Below are positions 21,620 through 32,815 of a stretch of DNA of 64,000 nt, one piece after another. The DNA comes from an uncultured Prevotellaceae bacterium (GTDB taxonomy: Bacteria; Bacteroidota; Bacteroidia; Bacteroidales; Bacteroidaceae), in the NCBI GenBank assembly GCA_946402905.1, contig CAMIYC010000006.1, positions 1-64,000 on the forward strand. Direction: 5' to 3'. How positions within the stretch are numbered: position 1 is the first letter of the stretch; every line of letters starts with the position of its first letter. The notes under the pieces were generated by a model, which made no database searches, was not told the DNA's origin, and was given only the letters and a program-made list of their open reading frames with translations. The position numbers and the translations under genes were made by a program.

Positions 21620-23389
21620 ATGGATTGGAACGCGAAAGAATTTATCTGGCTTGACTGGGCAGTCATGGCCATTGGTATCTTGAGTGTAGTGTGGCTGGTA
21701 TACAGAGCCATCAAGAAAGACAAAGAGAAGATGAAGGGAGCAGATTCCCAGGACTATCTCTTCGGCAAAGGCGAGCCTTGGTATGTGATCGGCATGGCCA
21801 TTTTCGCCGCCAACATCGGTTCAGAGCACCTGGTAGGCCTTGCCGGTACCGGCGCCAAGGATGGCGTAGGCATGGCACACTGGGAGATGCAGGGATGGAT
21901 GATTCTGATTCTGGGCTGGCTATTCGTGCCCTTCTATCAGCTTCTTAACAACAAGATGGGCAAGATCATCACGATGCCCGACTTCCTGAAATTCCGCTAT
22001 ACGCAGCGCACTGGCTCTTGGCTGAGCATCATCACGCTTGTGGCCTACATACTGACGAAGGTGAGTGTGACTGCTTTCACAGGTGGTATCTTCTTCGAGT
22101 ACCTGATAGGCCTTCCATTCTGGTGGGGAGCCTTGGGTCTGATAGCCGTGACGGCCATTTTCACCGTGATCGGCGGTATGAAGGGTGTGATGACGATGTC
22201 GTCTATCCAGACCCCGATTCTGATTATCGGCGCATTCCTGGTGCTCTTCCTTGGTCTCTATGAACTGGGCAGCGGCAGCATTGCCGAGGGTTGGTCTAAC
22301 ATGATGGACTACTGCCGCGGTCTGCACGACGGTTACGGCACGACCCACATGTTCCACTGGGCCGACATCAACGAGTCGGGCAAGCCCGACCCCATGTATC
22401 ATGAATATCCCGGTTTTGTGGTGTTCATCGGTGCTTCGATCATTGGTTTCTGGTATTGGTGTACGGACCAGCACATCGTACAACGTGTGCTTGGCCAGCA
22501 GAAAGGCGAGGACAACTCAGTGGTGATGAAGCGCGCCCGTCGCGGTACGATAGCCGCCGGCTACTTCAAGCTCCTTCCTGTGTTCATGTTCTTGATTCCC
22601 GGCATGGTGGCCATCTCTCTGGCCAGCGGTCAGTATGGCGACTTCGGCATCCAGATGGATATCACCAACCAGCATGACACCGACGGTGCCTTTGCAATGA
22701 TGGTGAAGAGCATTCTTCCCGCCGGTATCAAAGGTTTTGTGACCATCGGTTTCATCTGCGCCCTTGTGACCTCGCTTGCCGCATTCTTCAACAGCTGTGC
22801 GACGCTCTTCACTGAAGACTTCTACAAGCCGATGAAGAAAGGCATGAGCGAAGACCACTACGTGCTTGTAGGCCGTATCGCCACTGTAGTGGTAGTGATC
22901 CTTGGTCTTCTTTGGCTCCCTGTAATGATGAACATGGGCAACCTGTACAGCTATCTTCAGGGCATCCAGTCGCTGCTTGCTCCGGCCATGGTGGCCGTGT
23001 TCACCCTGGGTATTTTCTCCAAGAAGATCACTCCCAAAGCAGGCGAGTGGGGTCTTATCGGCGGTTTCTTCATCGGTATGCTCCGTCTGCTGACCAACAT
23101 ACTCACAGAGACCGGCAGCAAGACGATGACCGGCGGATTCTGGGAGAATACCACATGGTTCTGGCAGACCAACTGGCTTGTATTTGAGTGCTGGCTGCTG
23201 GTATTCATCGTATTGCTGATGGTGGTAGTGAGCTTCTTCACTCCCGCTCCCTCGAAAGAGCAAGTGGACGCCATCACCTTCACCCCCGAATACCGCAAGC
23301 AGATCAAAGAAAGCTGGGGCTTCTGGGATATCATCGGCACTCTGGGTGTGATAGCTCTCTGCGGCTGTTTCTATGCATACTTCTGGTAA
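21620..23389 (+). CDS. sodium:solute symporter (SSS/SGLT family)
   Basis: 589 aa; FAANIGSEHLVGLAGTGA SSS motif and many TM segments. Confidence 0.88.
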   Translation: MDWNAKEFIWLDWAVMAIGILSVVWLVYRAIKKDKEKMKGADSQDYLFGKGEPWYVIGMAIFAANIGSEHLVGLAGTGAKDGVGMAHWEMQGWMILILGWLFVPFYQLLNNKMGKIITMPDFLKFRYTQRTGSWLSIITLVAYILTKVSVTAFTGGIFFEYLIGLPFWWGALGLIAVTAIFTVIGGMKGVMTMSSIQTPILIIGAFLVLFLGLYELGSGSIAEGWSNMMDYCRGLHDGYGTTHMFHWADINESGKPDPMYHEYPGFVVFIGASIIGFWYWCTDQHIVQRVLGQQKGEDNSVVMKRARRGTIAAGYFKLLPVFMFLIPGMVAISLASGQYGDFGIQMDITNQHDTDGAFAMMVKSILPAGIKGFVTIGFICALVTSLAAFFNSCATLFTEDFYKPMKKGMSEDHYVLVGRIATVVVVILGLLWLPVMMNMGNLYSYLQGIQSLLAPAMVAVFTLGIFSKKITPKAGEWGLIGGFFIGMLRLLTNILTETGSKTMTGGFWENTTWFWQTNWLVFECWLLVFIVLLMVVVSFFTPAPSKEQVDAITFTPEYRKQIKESWGFWDIIGTLGVIALCGCFYAYFW

Positions 23390-23400
23390 ATCATTGAAGA

Positions 23401-23501
23401 ATCGGAGCGGTCGGAGGACTCTGGATAGTCTGAGGACTCTGAATATTCTGAATAATCTGAATAATCTGAATACGCTGAGCGCTCTGAGCGCTCCGATTCA
23501 A
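23401..23501. repeat. degenerate 9-bp tandem array (CTGAATAAT-like)
   Basis: ctggatagt ctgaggact ctgaatatt ctgaataat ctgaataat ctgaatacg ctgagcgct ctgagcgct. Confidence 0.85.
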
Positions 23502-23515
23502 TAAACGACAAGAGA

Positions 23516-24193
23516 ATGACAGGATTTTATGGTGAGCACTCGAAGGTATTCGTCTCCGTGGACTGTATCGTCTTCGGATTCGACCACAACAAGCTGAAGC
23601 TCCTGATAGGCAGGCGGCAGATGGATCCGGGTCGTGGCGAGTGGTCGCTCTATGGTGGATTTGTGAGAGAGGACGAGAGTCTGGAAGAAGCTGCCAACCG
23701 CACGCTTTATACGCTCACAGGTCTTACTGAAATATACATGCGTCAGGTAGGTGCCTTCGGTGCTATCGACCGCGACCCCGGTGAGCGTGTGATCACTGTG
23801 GCCTACTGTGCCCTGATCGACGTGAATGACTACGATGAGAAGCTGCGTGAGGAGCATGGTGTGGAATGGGTGAGTCTGGACGAGCTACCCCATCTTTACT
23901 CCGACCACAACGAGATGGTGAGGAAAGCCATCGGCCAGCTTCGCCGTCGCATCAACACGGAACCTCTGAGTTTCAATTTGCTGCCCGAACTTTTCACGCT
24001 GACCCAGCTGCAACATGTATATGAAGCCATTCTGGGCGAGGAGATCGACAAGCGCAACTTCCGCAAGCGCATCAAGACGATCGACTTCATCGAGAAGACG
24101 GAACATATCGACAAGCTGACCTCCAAACGTGGCGCGGCTCTCTATCGCTTCAACAAAGAGATGTATCTGAATGACTCGACATTCAGGCTATGA
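23516..24193 (+). CDS. NUDIX-domain transcriptional regulator (NrtR/AraR-like)
   Basis: Degenerate Nudix box (GGFVREDESLEEAANRTLYTLTGL) plus C-terminal winged-helix-like region; located between sugar transporter and araD. Confidence 0.75.
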   Translation: MTGFYGEHSKVFVSVDCIVFGFDHNKLKLLIGRRQMDPGRGEWSLYGGFVREDESLEEAANRTLYTLTGLTEIYMRQVGAFGAIDRDPGERVITVAYCALIDVNDYDEKLREEHGVEWVSLDELPHLYSDHNEMVRKAIGQLRRRINTEPLSFNLLPELFTLTQLQHVYEAILGEEIDKRNFRKRIKTIDFIEKTEHIDKLTSKRGAALYRFNKEMYLNDSTFRL

Positions 24194-24308
24194 AGGACAG
24201 GGGGCTGACCAGGAGGAATAGTAGAGCTAGGAAGACTAGTATATCCAGGAAGACTAGTAGAACTAGAAAGACTCCGAGAACCTTAAAACAACCTAAAATA
24301 TAAAGACT

Positions 24309-25019
24309 ATGTTAGAAGAACTGAAAGAAAAAGTATTCAAGGCCAATCTCGACCTGGTGAAACAAGGCCTCGTGATATTCACTTGGGGCAATGTCTCAGG
24401 CATCGACCGCGAGAAAGGCCTGGTCGTGATCAAGCCATCAGGTGTGGACTACGATGTGATGAAGGCATCAGACATGGTGGTGGTAGACCTTGAGACTGGC
24501 AAGGTGGTGGAAGGCGACCTGAACCCCTCTTCGGACACGCCGACCCACCTGGTGCTGTACAAAGCATTCCCGAACATCGGCGGTGTGGTACACACCCACT
24601 CGACCTATGCCACCGCTTTTGCCCAGGCCGGGTGTGACATTCCGAACATCGGCACCACCCACGCCGACTATTTCTACAAGGACATCCCCTGCACCCGCGA
24701 CATGACGGAATCTGAGGTGAAAGGCCAGTATGAGCTGGAGACGGGCAACGTGATTGTGGACGAGATACTCAACATCCGCAAGATCAACCCCGACCATACC
24801 CCTGCCGTACTGGTGAAGAACCACGGTCCGTTCTCCTGGGGCAAGTCGCCGGACAATGCGGTATACAATGCCAAGGTGATGGAGCAGTGTGCCAAGATGG
24901 CCTTTGTGTCGTTCAGTGTGAATCCCAAGACGACAATGAATCCCCTGCTTGTGGAGAAGCACTACATGCGCAAGCATGGGCCCAATGCCTATTACGGCCA
25001 GAAAGGCAGCCAGCACTGA
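24309..25019 (+). CDS. araD: L-ribulose-5-phosphate 4-epimerase
   Basis: [30 protein letters not shown] class II aldolase/epimerase motifs. Confidence 0.9.
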   Translation: MLEELKEKVFKANLDLVKQGLVIFTWGNVSGIDREKGLVVIKPSGVDYDVMKASDMVVVDLETGKVVEGDLNPSSDTPTHLVLYKAFPNIGGVVHTHSTYATAFAQAGCDIPNIGTTHADYFYKDIPCTRDMTESEVKGQYELETGNVIVDEILNIRKINPDHTPAVLVKNHGPFSWGKSPDNAVYNAKVMEQCAKMAFVSFSVNPKTTMNPLLVEKHYMRKHGPNAYYGQKGSQH

Positions 25020-25093
25020 CCTTTCGGTCTATTAATTTTACAATGAGAGAAAAACCTTTAAACAATTCAACAACTTAATAATTAGAACCCAAA

Positions 25094-26635
25094 ATGATTA
25101 AAGCATTTGATAATTATGAGATTTGGTGGGTGACTGGCGCACAGTTGCTCTACGGAGGTGATGCAGTCGTAGCAGTGGACGCACACTCAAAAGAGATGGT
25201 AGAAGGACTCAACGAGTCGGGAAACATTCCAGTGAAGGTGGTGTACAAAGGCACCGCCAACTCCTCGAAAGAAGTAGAGGCCGTGATGAAGGCCGCCAAC
25301 AACGAAGAGAAGTGTATCGGTATCATCACTTGGATGCACACCTTCTCCCCCGCCAAGATGTGGATCAAGGGTCTGCAGGCCCTTCAGAAGCCCCTTCTCC
25401 ACTTCCACACCCAGTATAACGCCGAGATACCCTGGGAAACGATGGACATGGACTTCATGAACCTGAACCAGAGTGCTCATGGCGACATCGAGTTCGGACA
25501 TATCTGCACCCGCATGCGTGTTCCCCGCAAGGTGGTCTGCGGCTACTGGAAGAGCGAAGAGGCCCAGAAGAAGATTGCCGTGTGGGCCCGCGTGGCCGCC
25601 GGTGTGTCCGACGCCAAGAACGTGCGCTGCCTCATGTTTGGCATGAACATGAACAATGTGGCCGTGACCGACGGCGACCGTGTGGAGTTTGAACAGCGCC
25701 TGGGCTACCATGTAGACTACTATCCCGTGTCGTCACTCATGGACTACTTCAAGCGTGTGACCGACGCCGAGGCTGACGCCCTCGTCGAGGAGTACAAGAA
25801 AGAATACACCATCAAGATAGACGAGAGTGGTGAGGAAGTGTACTGGCAGAAGGTGAAGAACGCCGCCAAGGCCGAGATAGCCCTCCGCCGCGTGCTGAAG
25901 GATGAGGGTGCCACCGCCTTCACGACCAACTTCGACGACCTGGGCGACGCCGACATCGACGATCCCAACTTCGTGGGCTTCGACCAGATTCCCGGTCTTG
26001 CCTCTCAGCGTCTGATGGCCGAAGGTATCGGTTTCGGTGCCGAGGGCGACTGGAAGACCGCCTGCCTCTACCGCACGCTGTGGGTGATGCAGCAGGGTCT
26101 GCCCACCGGCTGCTCCTTCCTGGAGGACTACACCCTCAACTTCGCCGGCGACCGCAGTTCATGTCTGCAGAGCCACATGCTCGAGGTTTGTCCGCTCATC
26201 GCCACCGACAAACCCAAGCTCGAGGTTCACTTCCTCGGTATCGGAATCCGCAAGCAGCAGACTGCCCGCCTCGTGTTCACTTCGAAGGTTGGCCGTGGTA
26301 TCAAGGCCACCGTCGTCGACCTGGGCAACCGTTTCCGTCTCATCTCCCAAGAGGTGGAGTGCATCGAGCCCAAACCCATGCCCAACCTGCCCGTGGCTTC
26401 AGCCCTGTGGGTGCCCCAGCCTACATTTGAGATTGGTGCCGGTGCATGGATCCTGGCCGGTGGTACACACCACAGCGCTTTCTCCTACGACATCACCGAA
26501 GAGTACTGGGCAGACTTTGCCGAGATGCTCGGTATCGAGTATGTACGCATCAACAAGGACACGACCGTGGACAGCTTCAAGAAAGAGCTTCGTTTCAACG
26601 AAGTCTACTTCATGCTGAACAAGGCCCTCCAATAA
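25094..26635 (+). CDS. araA: L-arabinose isomerase
   Basis: WWVTGAQLLYG N-terminus, WMHTFSPAKMWI, QTARLVFTSK; 513 aa. Confidence 0.95.
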   Translation: MIKAFDNYEIWWVTGAQLLYGGDAVVAVDAHSKEMVEGLNESGNIPVKVVYKGTANSSKEVEAVMKAANNEEKCIGIITWMHTFSPAKMWIKGLQALQKPLLHFHTQYNAEIPWETMDMDFMNLNQSAHGDIEFGHICTRMRVPRKVVCGYWKSEEAQKKIAVWARVAAGVSDAKNVRCLMFGMNMNNVAVTDGDRVEFEQRLGYHVDYYPVSSLMDYFKRVTDAEADALVEEYKKEYTIKIDESGEEVYWQKVKNAAKAEIALRRVLKDEGATAFTTNFDDLGDADIDDPNFVGFDQIPGLASQRLMAEGIGFGAEGDWKTACLYRTLWVMQQGLPTGCSFLEDYTLNFAGDRSSCLQSHMLEVCPLIATDKPKLEVHFLGIGIRKQQTARLVFTSKVGRGIKATVVDLGNRFRLISQEVECIEPKPMPNLPVASALWVPQPTFEIGAGAWILAGGTHHSAFSYDITEEYWADFAEMLGIEYVRINKDTTVDSFKKELRFNEVYFMLNKALQ

Positions 26636-26665
26636 CCCTCTTTCTGGCATAGCCAGAGTCTGACT

Positions 26666-26713
26666 CAGGGACTTACTTGATGTATGTCCGCACATACATG
26701 AAGCAAGTCCCTG
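26666..26713 (+). terminator. long stem-loop between araA and kinase gene
   Basis: CAGGGACTTACTTGATGTATG / CATACATGAAGCAAGTCCCTG, 19/21 complementary, then T-rich tract. Confidence 0.55.
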
Positions 26714-26782
26714 CTGTTTAGATTTTTTATACCCTAATCACTTTATCACCTTACACCTTATACTATTATCCAGCGCATTTTT

Positions 26783-28381
26783 ATGAATAAAGACGCAAAA
26801 TCAACGATAGAAGCCGGCAAAGCCATCCTTGGCATTGAGTTTGGCTCCACCCGCATCAAGGCCGTTCTCATCGACGAAGAGAACAAACCGATCGCCCAAG
26901 GTTCCCATGAATGGGAGAACCAGCTTGTGGACGGTCTCTGGACCTACTCCACCGAAGCCATCTGGTATGGTCTGCAAGACTGCTACGCCAATCTTCGCAA
27001 AGACGTGCTTGAGCAATACGACATTGAGATAGAGGCACTCGCCGCCATCGGCTTCAGCGCTATGATGCACGGCTATATGGCATTCAATGAGAAGGAAGAG
27101 ATCCTTGTGCCTTTCCGCACCTGGCGCAATACCAACACTGGCAAAGCCGCTGCCGCTCTGTCCAAGCTTTTCAACTACAACATTCCCCTTCGTTGGAGCA
27201 TCAGCCACCTTTATGAAGCCATCCTGGACAACGAAGAGCATGTGAGCGACATCAAGTATCTGACCACTCTGGCAGGCTACGTACACTGGCAGGTGACGGG
27301 TCAGTTTGTGCTGGGCGTGGGCGATGCCTCAGGCATGATCCCCGTCGACCCCAAGACGAAGACTTACGATGCCACGATGGTAGAGAAATTTGACGAACTG
27401 ATTGCCCCGAAGGGATTCGACTGGAAGTTGCTCGACATTCTGCCCAAGTCACTGAACGCCGGTGAGAATGCCGGTTTCCTGACCCCCGAAGGCGCCAAGA
27501 AGCTCGACGTGAGCGGTCATCTGAAGGCCGGCATCCCAGTATGTCCTCCCGAAGGCGACGCAGGCACCGGCATGGTAGCCACGAATGCTGTGAGGCAGCG
27601 CACGGGCAACGTCTCTGCCGGCACCTCCTCATTCTCGATGATAGTCTTGGAGAAAGAGCTATCCAAGCCCTATGAGATGATAGACATGGTGACGACCCCC
27701 GACGGCAGTCTGGTGGCCATGGTTCACTGCAACAACTGCACCTCAGACCTGAACGCCTGGGTAAACCTGTTTAAGGAATACCAGCAGTTGCTGGGTGTGC
27801 CCGTCGACATGAACGAAGTATACGGCAAGCTTTACAACAACGCCCTGAAAGGTGACGCCGACTGCGGTGGTTTGATTTCCTACAATTACATCTCGGGTGA
27901 GCCTGTGACGGGTCTGTCGGAGGGCCGTCCACTCTTTGTGCGCTCCGCCAATGACAAGTTCAACCTGGCCAACTTCATGCGTTCCCATCTGTATGCCTCG
28001 GTAGGTGTGCTGAAGATCGGCAACGACATCCTGTTTAAGGAAGAGAAGGTAGAAGTGGACCGCATCACGGGCCATGGAGGTCTGTTCAAGACCAAGGGCG
28101 TGGGCCAGCGCATCCTTGCCGCCGCCATCAACTCCCCGATCTCCGTGATGGAGACAGCCGGTGAGGGTGGTGCCTGGGGTATAGCCCTTCTTGCCTCCTA
28201 TCTGGTGAACAACCCGTCGCGTCTTTCTCTGGCAGAATATCTGGACCAGGTGGTCTTCGCCGGCGATACCGGTGTGGAGATAGCCCCCACAGCAGAAGAC
28301 GTGGCCGGATTCAACGTATATATCGAGAACTACAAGAAAGGCCTTGGCATCGAGCAGGCCGCCGTGGAATGTAAGAAATAA
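26783..28381 (+). CDS. FGGY-family carbohydrate kinase, probably L-ribulokinase
   Basis: [18 protein letters not shown] actin-like N-terminus, [13 protein letters not shown]; context araD-araA. Confidence 0.8.
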   Translation: MNKDAKSTIEAGKAILGIEFGSTRIKAVLIDEENKPIAQGSHEWENQLVDGLWTYSTEAIWYGLQDCYANLRKDVLEQYDIEIEALAAIGFSAMMHGYMAFNEKEEILVPFRTWRNTNTGKAAAALSKLFNYNIPLRWSISHLYEAILDNEEHVSDIKYLTTLAGYVHWQVTGQFVLGVGDASGMIPVDPKTKTYDATMVEKFDELIAPKGFDWKLLDILPKSLNAGENAGFLTPEGAKKLDVSGHLKAGIPVCPPEGDAGTGMVATNAVRQRTGNVSAGTSSFSMIVLEKELSKPYEMIDMVTTPDGSLVAMVHCNNCTSDLNAWVNLFKEYQQLLGVPVDMNEVYGKLYNNALKGDADCGGLISYNYISGEPVTGLSEGRPLFVRSANDKFNLANFMRSHLYASVGVLKIGNDILFKEEKVEVDRITGHGGLFKTKGVGQRILAAAINSPISVMETAGEGGAWGIALLASYLVNNPSRLSLAEYLDQVVFAGDTGVEIAPTAEDVAGFNVYIENYKKGLGIEQAAVECKK

Positions 28382-28400
28382 CAAGAAATACCGATCCAAG

Positions 28401-29987
28401 ATGAAGAACATCCTATCAGCCCTTTTTTTCGCCTGCCTGAGTGCCAGTATGTCGGCTCAGGACGCGACCATCACCGTTGAGACGACGGGCAGCACCCAGA
28501 AGATACCCAAAGAGATCTACGGCCAGTTTGCCGAGCACCTCGGCACCTGCATCTACGGAGGTCTGTGGGTAGGCCCGGAGTCATCCATCCCCAACACCGA
28601 CGGCTACCGCAACGACGTGCTTGGTGCGCTGAAAGCGCTTCAGGTGCCTGTGCTGCGCTGGCCCGGCGGCTGTTTTGCCGACGAGTATCACTGGATGGAC
28701 GGCATCGGCCCTCGGAGCCAGCGTCCTAAGATGCAGAACAACAACTGGGGTGGCACCATCGAAGACAACTCCTTCGGCACCCATGAGTTTCTCAACCTGT
28801 GCGAACTGCTTGGCTGCGAGCCCTACATCAGCGGCAACGTGGGCAGCGGCACTGTAGAAGAACTGGCCAAATGGGTGGAATACATGACGAGCGACGGTGA
28901 CACGCCGATGGCCAAGCTTCGCCGTCAGAACGGCCGCGACAAGGCCTGGAAGGTGAAATACCTCGGTGTGGGCAATGAGAGCTGGGGTTGTGGCGGCAAC
29001 ATGCGCCCGGAGTATTACAGCGATCTGTTCCGCCGCTATTCCGTCTACTGCCGCAACTACGACGGCAACAAGCTTTACAAGATAGCCAGCGGTGCGAGCG
29101 ACTACGACTACAACTGGACGAAAGTGCTGATGAATCAGGTGGGCAACCGCATGGACGGTGTCTCGCTCCATTACTACACCTGTTCGGGCTGGACGGGCTC
29201 CAAAGGCTCCGCGACCCAGTTTGACGACCAGCAGTATTACTGGACACTGGGCAAATGCCTTGAGATCGACGACGTGATCAAGAGACACTGCGCGATCATG
29301 GACGAGAAAGACCCGAAGAAGCACATCGGTCTTCTGGTAGACGAGTGGGGCACGTGGTGGGATGAGGAACCCGGCACCATCAGCGGTCACCTCTATCAGC
29401 AGAATGCCCTTCGCGACGCGATGGTTGCCTCGCTGTCACTCGATGTCTTCCACAAGTATACCGACCGTGTGCGGATGGCCAACATCGCGCAGATTGTGAA
29501 TGTGCTTCAGTCGATGATCCTGACCGACACGAAAGGCACCGGCCACATGGTGCTCACCCCGACATATCATGTATTTGAGATGTACAAGCCCTTCCAGGAA
29601 GCCACCTACCTGCCTCTGACGCTCCAATGCGAGAAGATGCGCGTGCGTCATGAGATGAACAAGGAGATGGACGAGACGAGCTCCGACGGCTACCGCACCC
29701 TCCCCTTGGTAAGTGCCTCAGCCGCCAAGACCTCCGACGGTCGCATCATCCTCTCTCTGACCAATGTGAGCCTGGACAAGAAGCAGGAGATCTCTGTTCG
29801 CCTGCATGATTTTAAGGGAAAATCAGTTTCCGGACGTATTCTTACTAGTAAGAGTGTGGCCGACTACAATGATTTCGACCATCCCTCACGCGTTCAGCCT
29901 GTGGCATTCAAGGATGCCAAGCTGAAGAAAGACGAGCTGACCGTGAAACTGCCTGCCAAATCGATCGTGGTGATTGAGGTGAAATAG
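28401..29987 (+). CDS. alpha-L-arabinofuranosidase (GH51-like), exported
   Basis: Signal peptide MKNILSALFFACLSASMSAQ; RWPGGCFADEYHW and GVGNESWGCGGNM catalytic region. Confidence 0.9.
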   Translation: MKNILSALFFACLSASMSAQDATITVETTGSTQKIPKEIYGQFAEHLGTCIYGGLWVGPESSIPNTDGYRNDVLGALKALQVPVLRWPGGCFADEYHWMDGIGPRSQRPKMQNNNWGGTIEDNSFGTHEFLNLCELLGCEPYISGNVGSGTVEELAKWVEYMTSDGDTPMAKLRRQNGRDKAWKVKYLGVGNESWGCGGNMRPEYYSDLFRRYSVYCRNYDGNKLYKIASGASDYDYNWTKVLMNQVGNRMDGVSLHYYTCSGWTGSKGSATQFDDQQYYWTLGKCLEIDDVIKRHCAIMDEKDPKKHIGLLVDEWGTWWDEEPGTISGHLYQQNALRDAMVASLSLDVFHKYTDRVRMANIAQIVNVLQSMILTDTKGTGHMVLTPTYHVFEMYKPFQEATYLPLTLQCEKMRVRHEMNKEMDETSSDGYRTLPLVSASAAKTSDGRIILSLTNVSLDKKQEISVRLHDFKGKSVSGRILTSKSVADYNDFDHPSRVQPVAFKDAKLKKDELTVKLPAKSIVVIEVK

Positions 29988-30087
29988 GAGGGATAGTAGG
30001 ACTAGGAGGACTAGTATAACTAGGAGGACTAATAGAGATAGAAAATCTTGGTAGAAAAAAAAGGAAAAACTCTAAAAAATAAAACGC

Positions 30088-32106
30088 ATGAACAGTAAAG
30101 AATTAATGAACAAAGCAGCCGACAACATCCGCATACTGGCTGCTTCGATGGTAGAGAAAGCCAAGTCTGGTCATCCAGGCGGAGCCATGGGTGGTGCCGA
30201 CTTCATCAATGTGCTCTTCTCTGAATTTTTGGTATATGACCCCGAGAACCCCTGCTGGGAAGGTCGCGACCGTTTCTTCCTCGACCCGGGTCACATGTCA
30301 CCGATGCTCTACTCTGCCCTGGCCCTTCAGGGCAAATTCACCCTTGACGAGCTGAAGCAGTTCCGTCAGTGGGGCTCCCCCACCCCGGGCCATCCCGAGC
30401 GTGAGATAGAGCGTGGCATTGAGAACACCTCCGGTCCTCTGGGCCAGGGTCACACATTCGCCGCCGGTGCTGCCGTTGCCGAGAAATTCCTTGAAGCCCG
30501 CCTGGGCAAGACCCCGATGCAGCACAAGATTTACGCCTACATTTCCGACGGAGGTGTAGAGGAAGAGATTTCTCAGGGCACCGGTCGTCTGGCCGGCATT
30601 CTGGGTCTGAACAACCTGATCATGTTTTACGACTCCAACGACATTCAGCTTTCGACCGAGTGCAACGTTGTGATGCAGGAAGACACCGAAGCCAAATACA
30701 AGTCATGGGGCTGGAATGTGATCAACATCAACGGCAACGACCCCGATGAAATCCGCGAGGCACTGAAAGCCGCCCAGCAAGAGGAGAAACGCCCGACTCT
30801 GATTATCGGCAAGACCATCATGGGCAAAGGAGCTCTGAAAGCCGATGGCAGCAGCTACGAGCACAATATCGCCACCCACGGTGCTCCCCTCGGAGGCGAC
30901 GCCTACACGAAGACCATCAGCAACCTTGGCGGCAACCCCGCCGATCCATTTGAGATCTTCCCCGAGGTGTGCCAGCTCTATGCTGCCCGTCGCGAGGAGC
31001 TCAAGAAGATTGTGGCTGCCCGTCATCAGGAAGAAGCCGAGTGGGCCGCAGCCAATCCCGACAAGGCCGCGCTGCTGAAAGAGTGGTTCTCGGGCAATGC
31101 CCCGAAGGTAGACTGGTCGGTGCTGGTACAGAAAGAAGGCTCCGCCACCCGTGCTGCCTCCGCCGCCTGTCTGGGTGTACTTGCCGAGCAAGTGCCCAAC
31201 ATGATCTGCGCCTCGGCCGACCTGTCTAACTCAGACAAGACCGACGGATTCCTGAAGAAGACCCACTCTCTGCAGGCCGACGACTTCAGCGGTGCATTCT
31301 TCCAGGCCGGTGTCTCAGAGCTGACGATGGCCTGCATGTGCATCGGTATGTATCTGCACGGCGGTGTGATTCCCGCCTGCGGCACCTTCTTTGTATTCTC
31401 CGACTATATGAAGCCTGCCGTTCGTATGGCCGCCCTGATGGAAGTGCCCATCAAGTTTATCTGGACCCATGACGCCTTCCGCGTGGGCGAGGACGGTCCC
31501 ACCCATGAGCCCGTGGAGCAGGAGGCTCAGATTCGCCTGATGGAGAAGCTGAAGAACCACTCCGGCAAGGACAGCGTGCGTGTGTTCCGCCCTGCCGATG
31601 CCGACGAGACCACCGTTTGCTGGGCCATGGCCATGGAGAACATGGAGACCCCGACAGCCCTTGTCTTCTCCCGCCAGAACATCGCCAAGTTGCCCGCCGG
31701 CAATGACTATGAGCAAGCCCGCAAGGGAGCCTATATCGTGGCCGGCAGCGATGCCGACTATGATGTGATCCTGCTTGCCAGCGGCAGCGAGGTATCCACC
31801 CTTGTGGCCGGTGCCGAGTTGCTTCGCAAAGACGGTGTGCGCGTACGCATCGTGAGTGCTCCGTCCGAGGGCCTGTTCCGCAGCCAGAGCAAGGAATACC
31901 AGGAGTCCGTTCTCCCGAAGGGTGCCAAGATATTCGGTATGACCGCCGGTCTGCCTGTGACCCTTGAGGGTCTGGCCGGTGCCAACGGCAAGGTCTTCGG
32001 TATGCCGAGCTTCGGTTTCTCCGCTCCCTATAAGGTGCTTGACGAGAAGCTTGGCTTCACCGGCGAGAATGTCTACAACCAGGTGAAAGCATTTTTGGCA
32101 GAATAA
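30088..32106 (+). CDS. tkt: transketolase
   Basis: KSGHPGGAMGGADF, GPLGQGHTFAAG, THDAFRVGEDGPTHEPVEQ motifs; 672 aa. Confidence 0.95.
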   Translation: MNSKELMNKAADNIRILAASMVEKAKSGHPGGAMGGADFINVLFSEFLVYDPENPCWEGRDRFFLDPGHMSPMLYSALALQGKFTLDELKQFRQWGSPTPGHPEREIERGIENTSGPLGQGHTFAAGAAVAEKFLEARLGKTPMQHKIYAYISDGGVEEEISQGTGRLAGILGLNNLIMFYDSNDIQLSTECNVVMQEDTEAKYKSWGWNVININGNDPDEIREALKAAQQEEKRPTLIIGKTIMGKGALKADGSSYEHNIATHGAPLGGDAYTKTISNLGGNPADPFEIFPEVCQLYAARREELKKIVAARHQEEAEWAAANPDKAALLKEWFSGNAPKVDWSVLVQKEGSATRAASAACLGVLAEQVPNMICASADLSNSDKTDGFLKKTHSLQADDFSGAFFQAGVSELTMACMCIGMYLHGGVIPACGTFFVFSDYMKPAVRMAALMEVPIKFIWTHDAFRVGEDGPTHEPVEQEAQIRLMEKLKNHSGKDSVRVFRPADADETTVCWAMAMENMETPTALVFSRQNIAKLPAGNDYEQARKGAYIVAGSDADYDVILLASGSEVSTLVAGAELLRKDGVRVRIVSAPSEGLFRSQSKEYQESVLPKGAKIFGMTAGLPVTLEGLAGANGKVFGMPSFGFSAPYKVLDEKLGFTGENVYNQVKAFLAE

Positions 32107-32107
32107 T

Positions 32108-32551
32108 ATGGAAGTGAAGACTATCGGCATAGCCAGCGATCACGCCGGCTATGCTTTGAAGCAGTTTGTCAAGCGCTATCTTGACGACAACGGATATGCA
32201 TGGAAAGACTACGGCACCTACAGCGAGGAGTCGTGCGACTACTCCGACTTCGGCCATGCCCTTGCCGAGGGCATTGAGCGCGGCGAGGTGTATCCCGGCA
32301 TAGCCATCTGCGGCAGCGGTGAGGGCATCAACATGACCCTGAACAAGCACCAGAGCATCCGCGCGGGTCTCTGCTGGATACCCGAGATAGCCCACCTGAT
32401 CCGCCAGCACAACAACGCCAACGTGCTTGTGATGCCCGGCCGTTTCATCGACGAGTCGATGGCCGAGCGGATCATGGATGAGTTTTTCGCCACGGAGTTT
32501 GAGGGTGGCCGTCATCAGAAGCGTATCGACAAGATACCATTAAATCACTGA
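32108..32551 (+). CDS. rpiB: ribose-5-phosphate isomerase B
   Basis: IGIASDHAGYALKQFVK, GIAICGSGEGINM. Confidence 0.93.
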   Translation: MEVKTIGIASDHAGYALKQFVKRYLDDNGYAWKDYGTYSEESCDYSDFGHALAEGIERGEVYPGIAICGSGEGINMTLNKHQSIRAGLCWIPEIAHLIRQHNNANVLVMPGRFIDESMAERIMDEFFATEFEGGRHQKRIDKIPLNH

Positions 32552-32563
32552 CAATCACATTTT

Positions 32564-32608
32564 ATGGAGAGGCCTTGTTTTTATGGCAAAGTCTCTCCAT
32601 TTTTTTAT
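32564..32608 (+). terminator. intrinsic terminator after rpiB
   Basis: ATGGAGAG...CTCTCCAT inverted repeat followed by T-rich tract. Confidence 0.65.
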
Positions 32609-32668
32609 TTTTTCCTCTACTTTTTTCACTTTTCAGGCTTTTTTGAAGTCATTGTAACAAAAAAAGCG

Positions 32669-32676
32669 TAAATTTG
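32669..32676 (+). promoter_or_regulatory. -7 box TAAATTTG
   Basis: TAnnTTTG match upstream of the HPrK-like gene. Confidence 0.4.
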
Positions 32677-32815
32677 CATCAAAAATACCGAGAATCGTCA
32701 TCTGCGGGTTCAAAACCTTTTGGTGGTGGTGCGGTTAAGGTATGCATGGGTCTGTTCTGAACTCTTCTGTTTGTTTTTGTAATGACAGGAGAGGAGGAGA
32801 GATTATATGGATACT

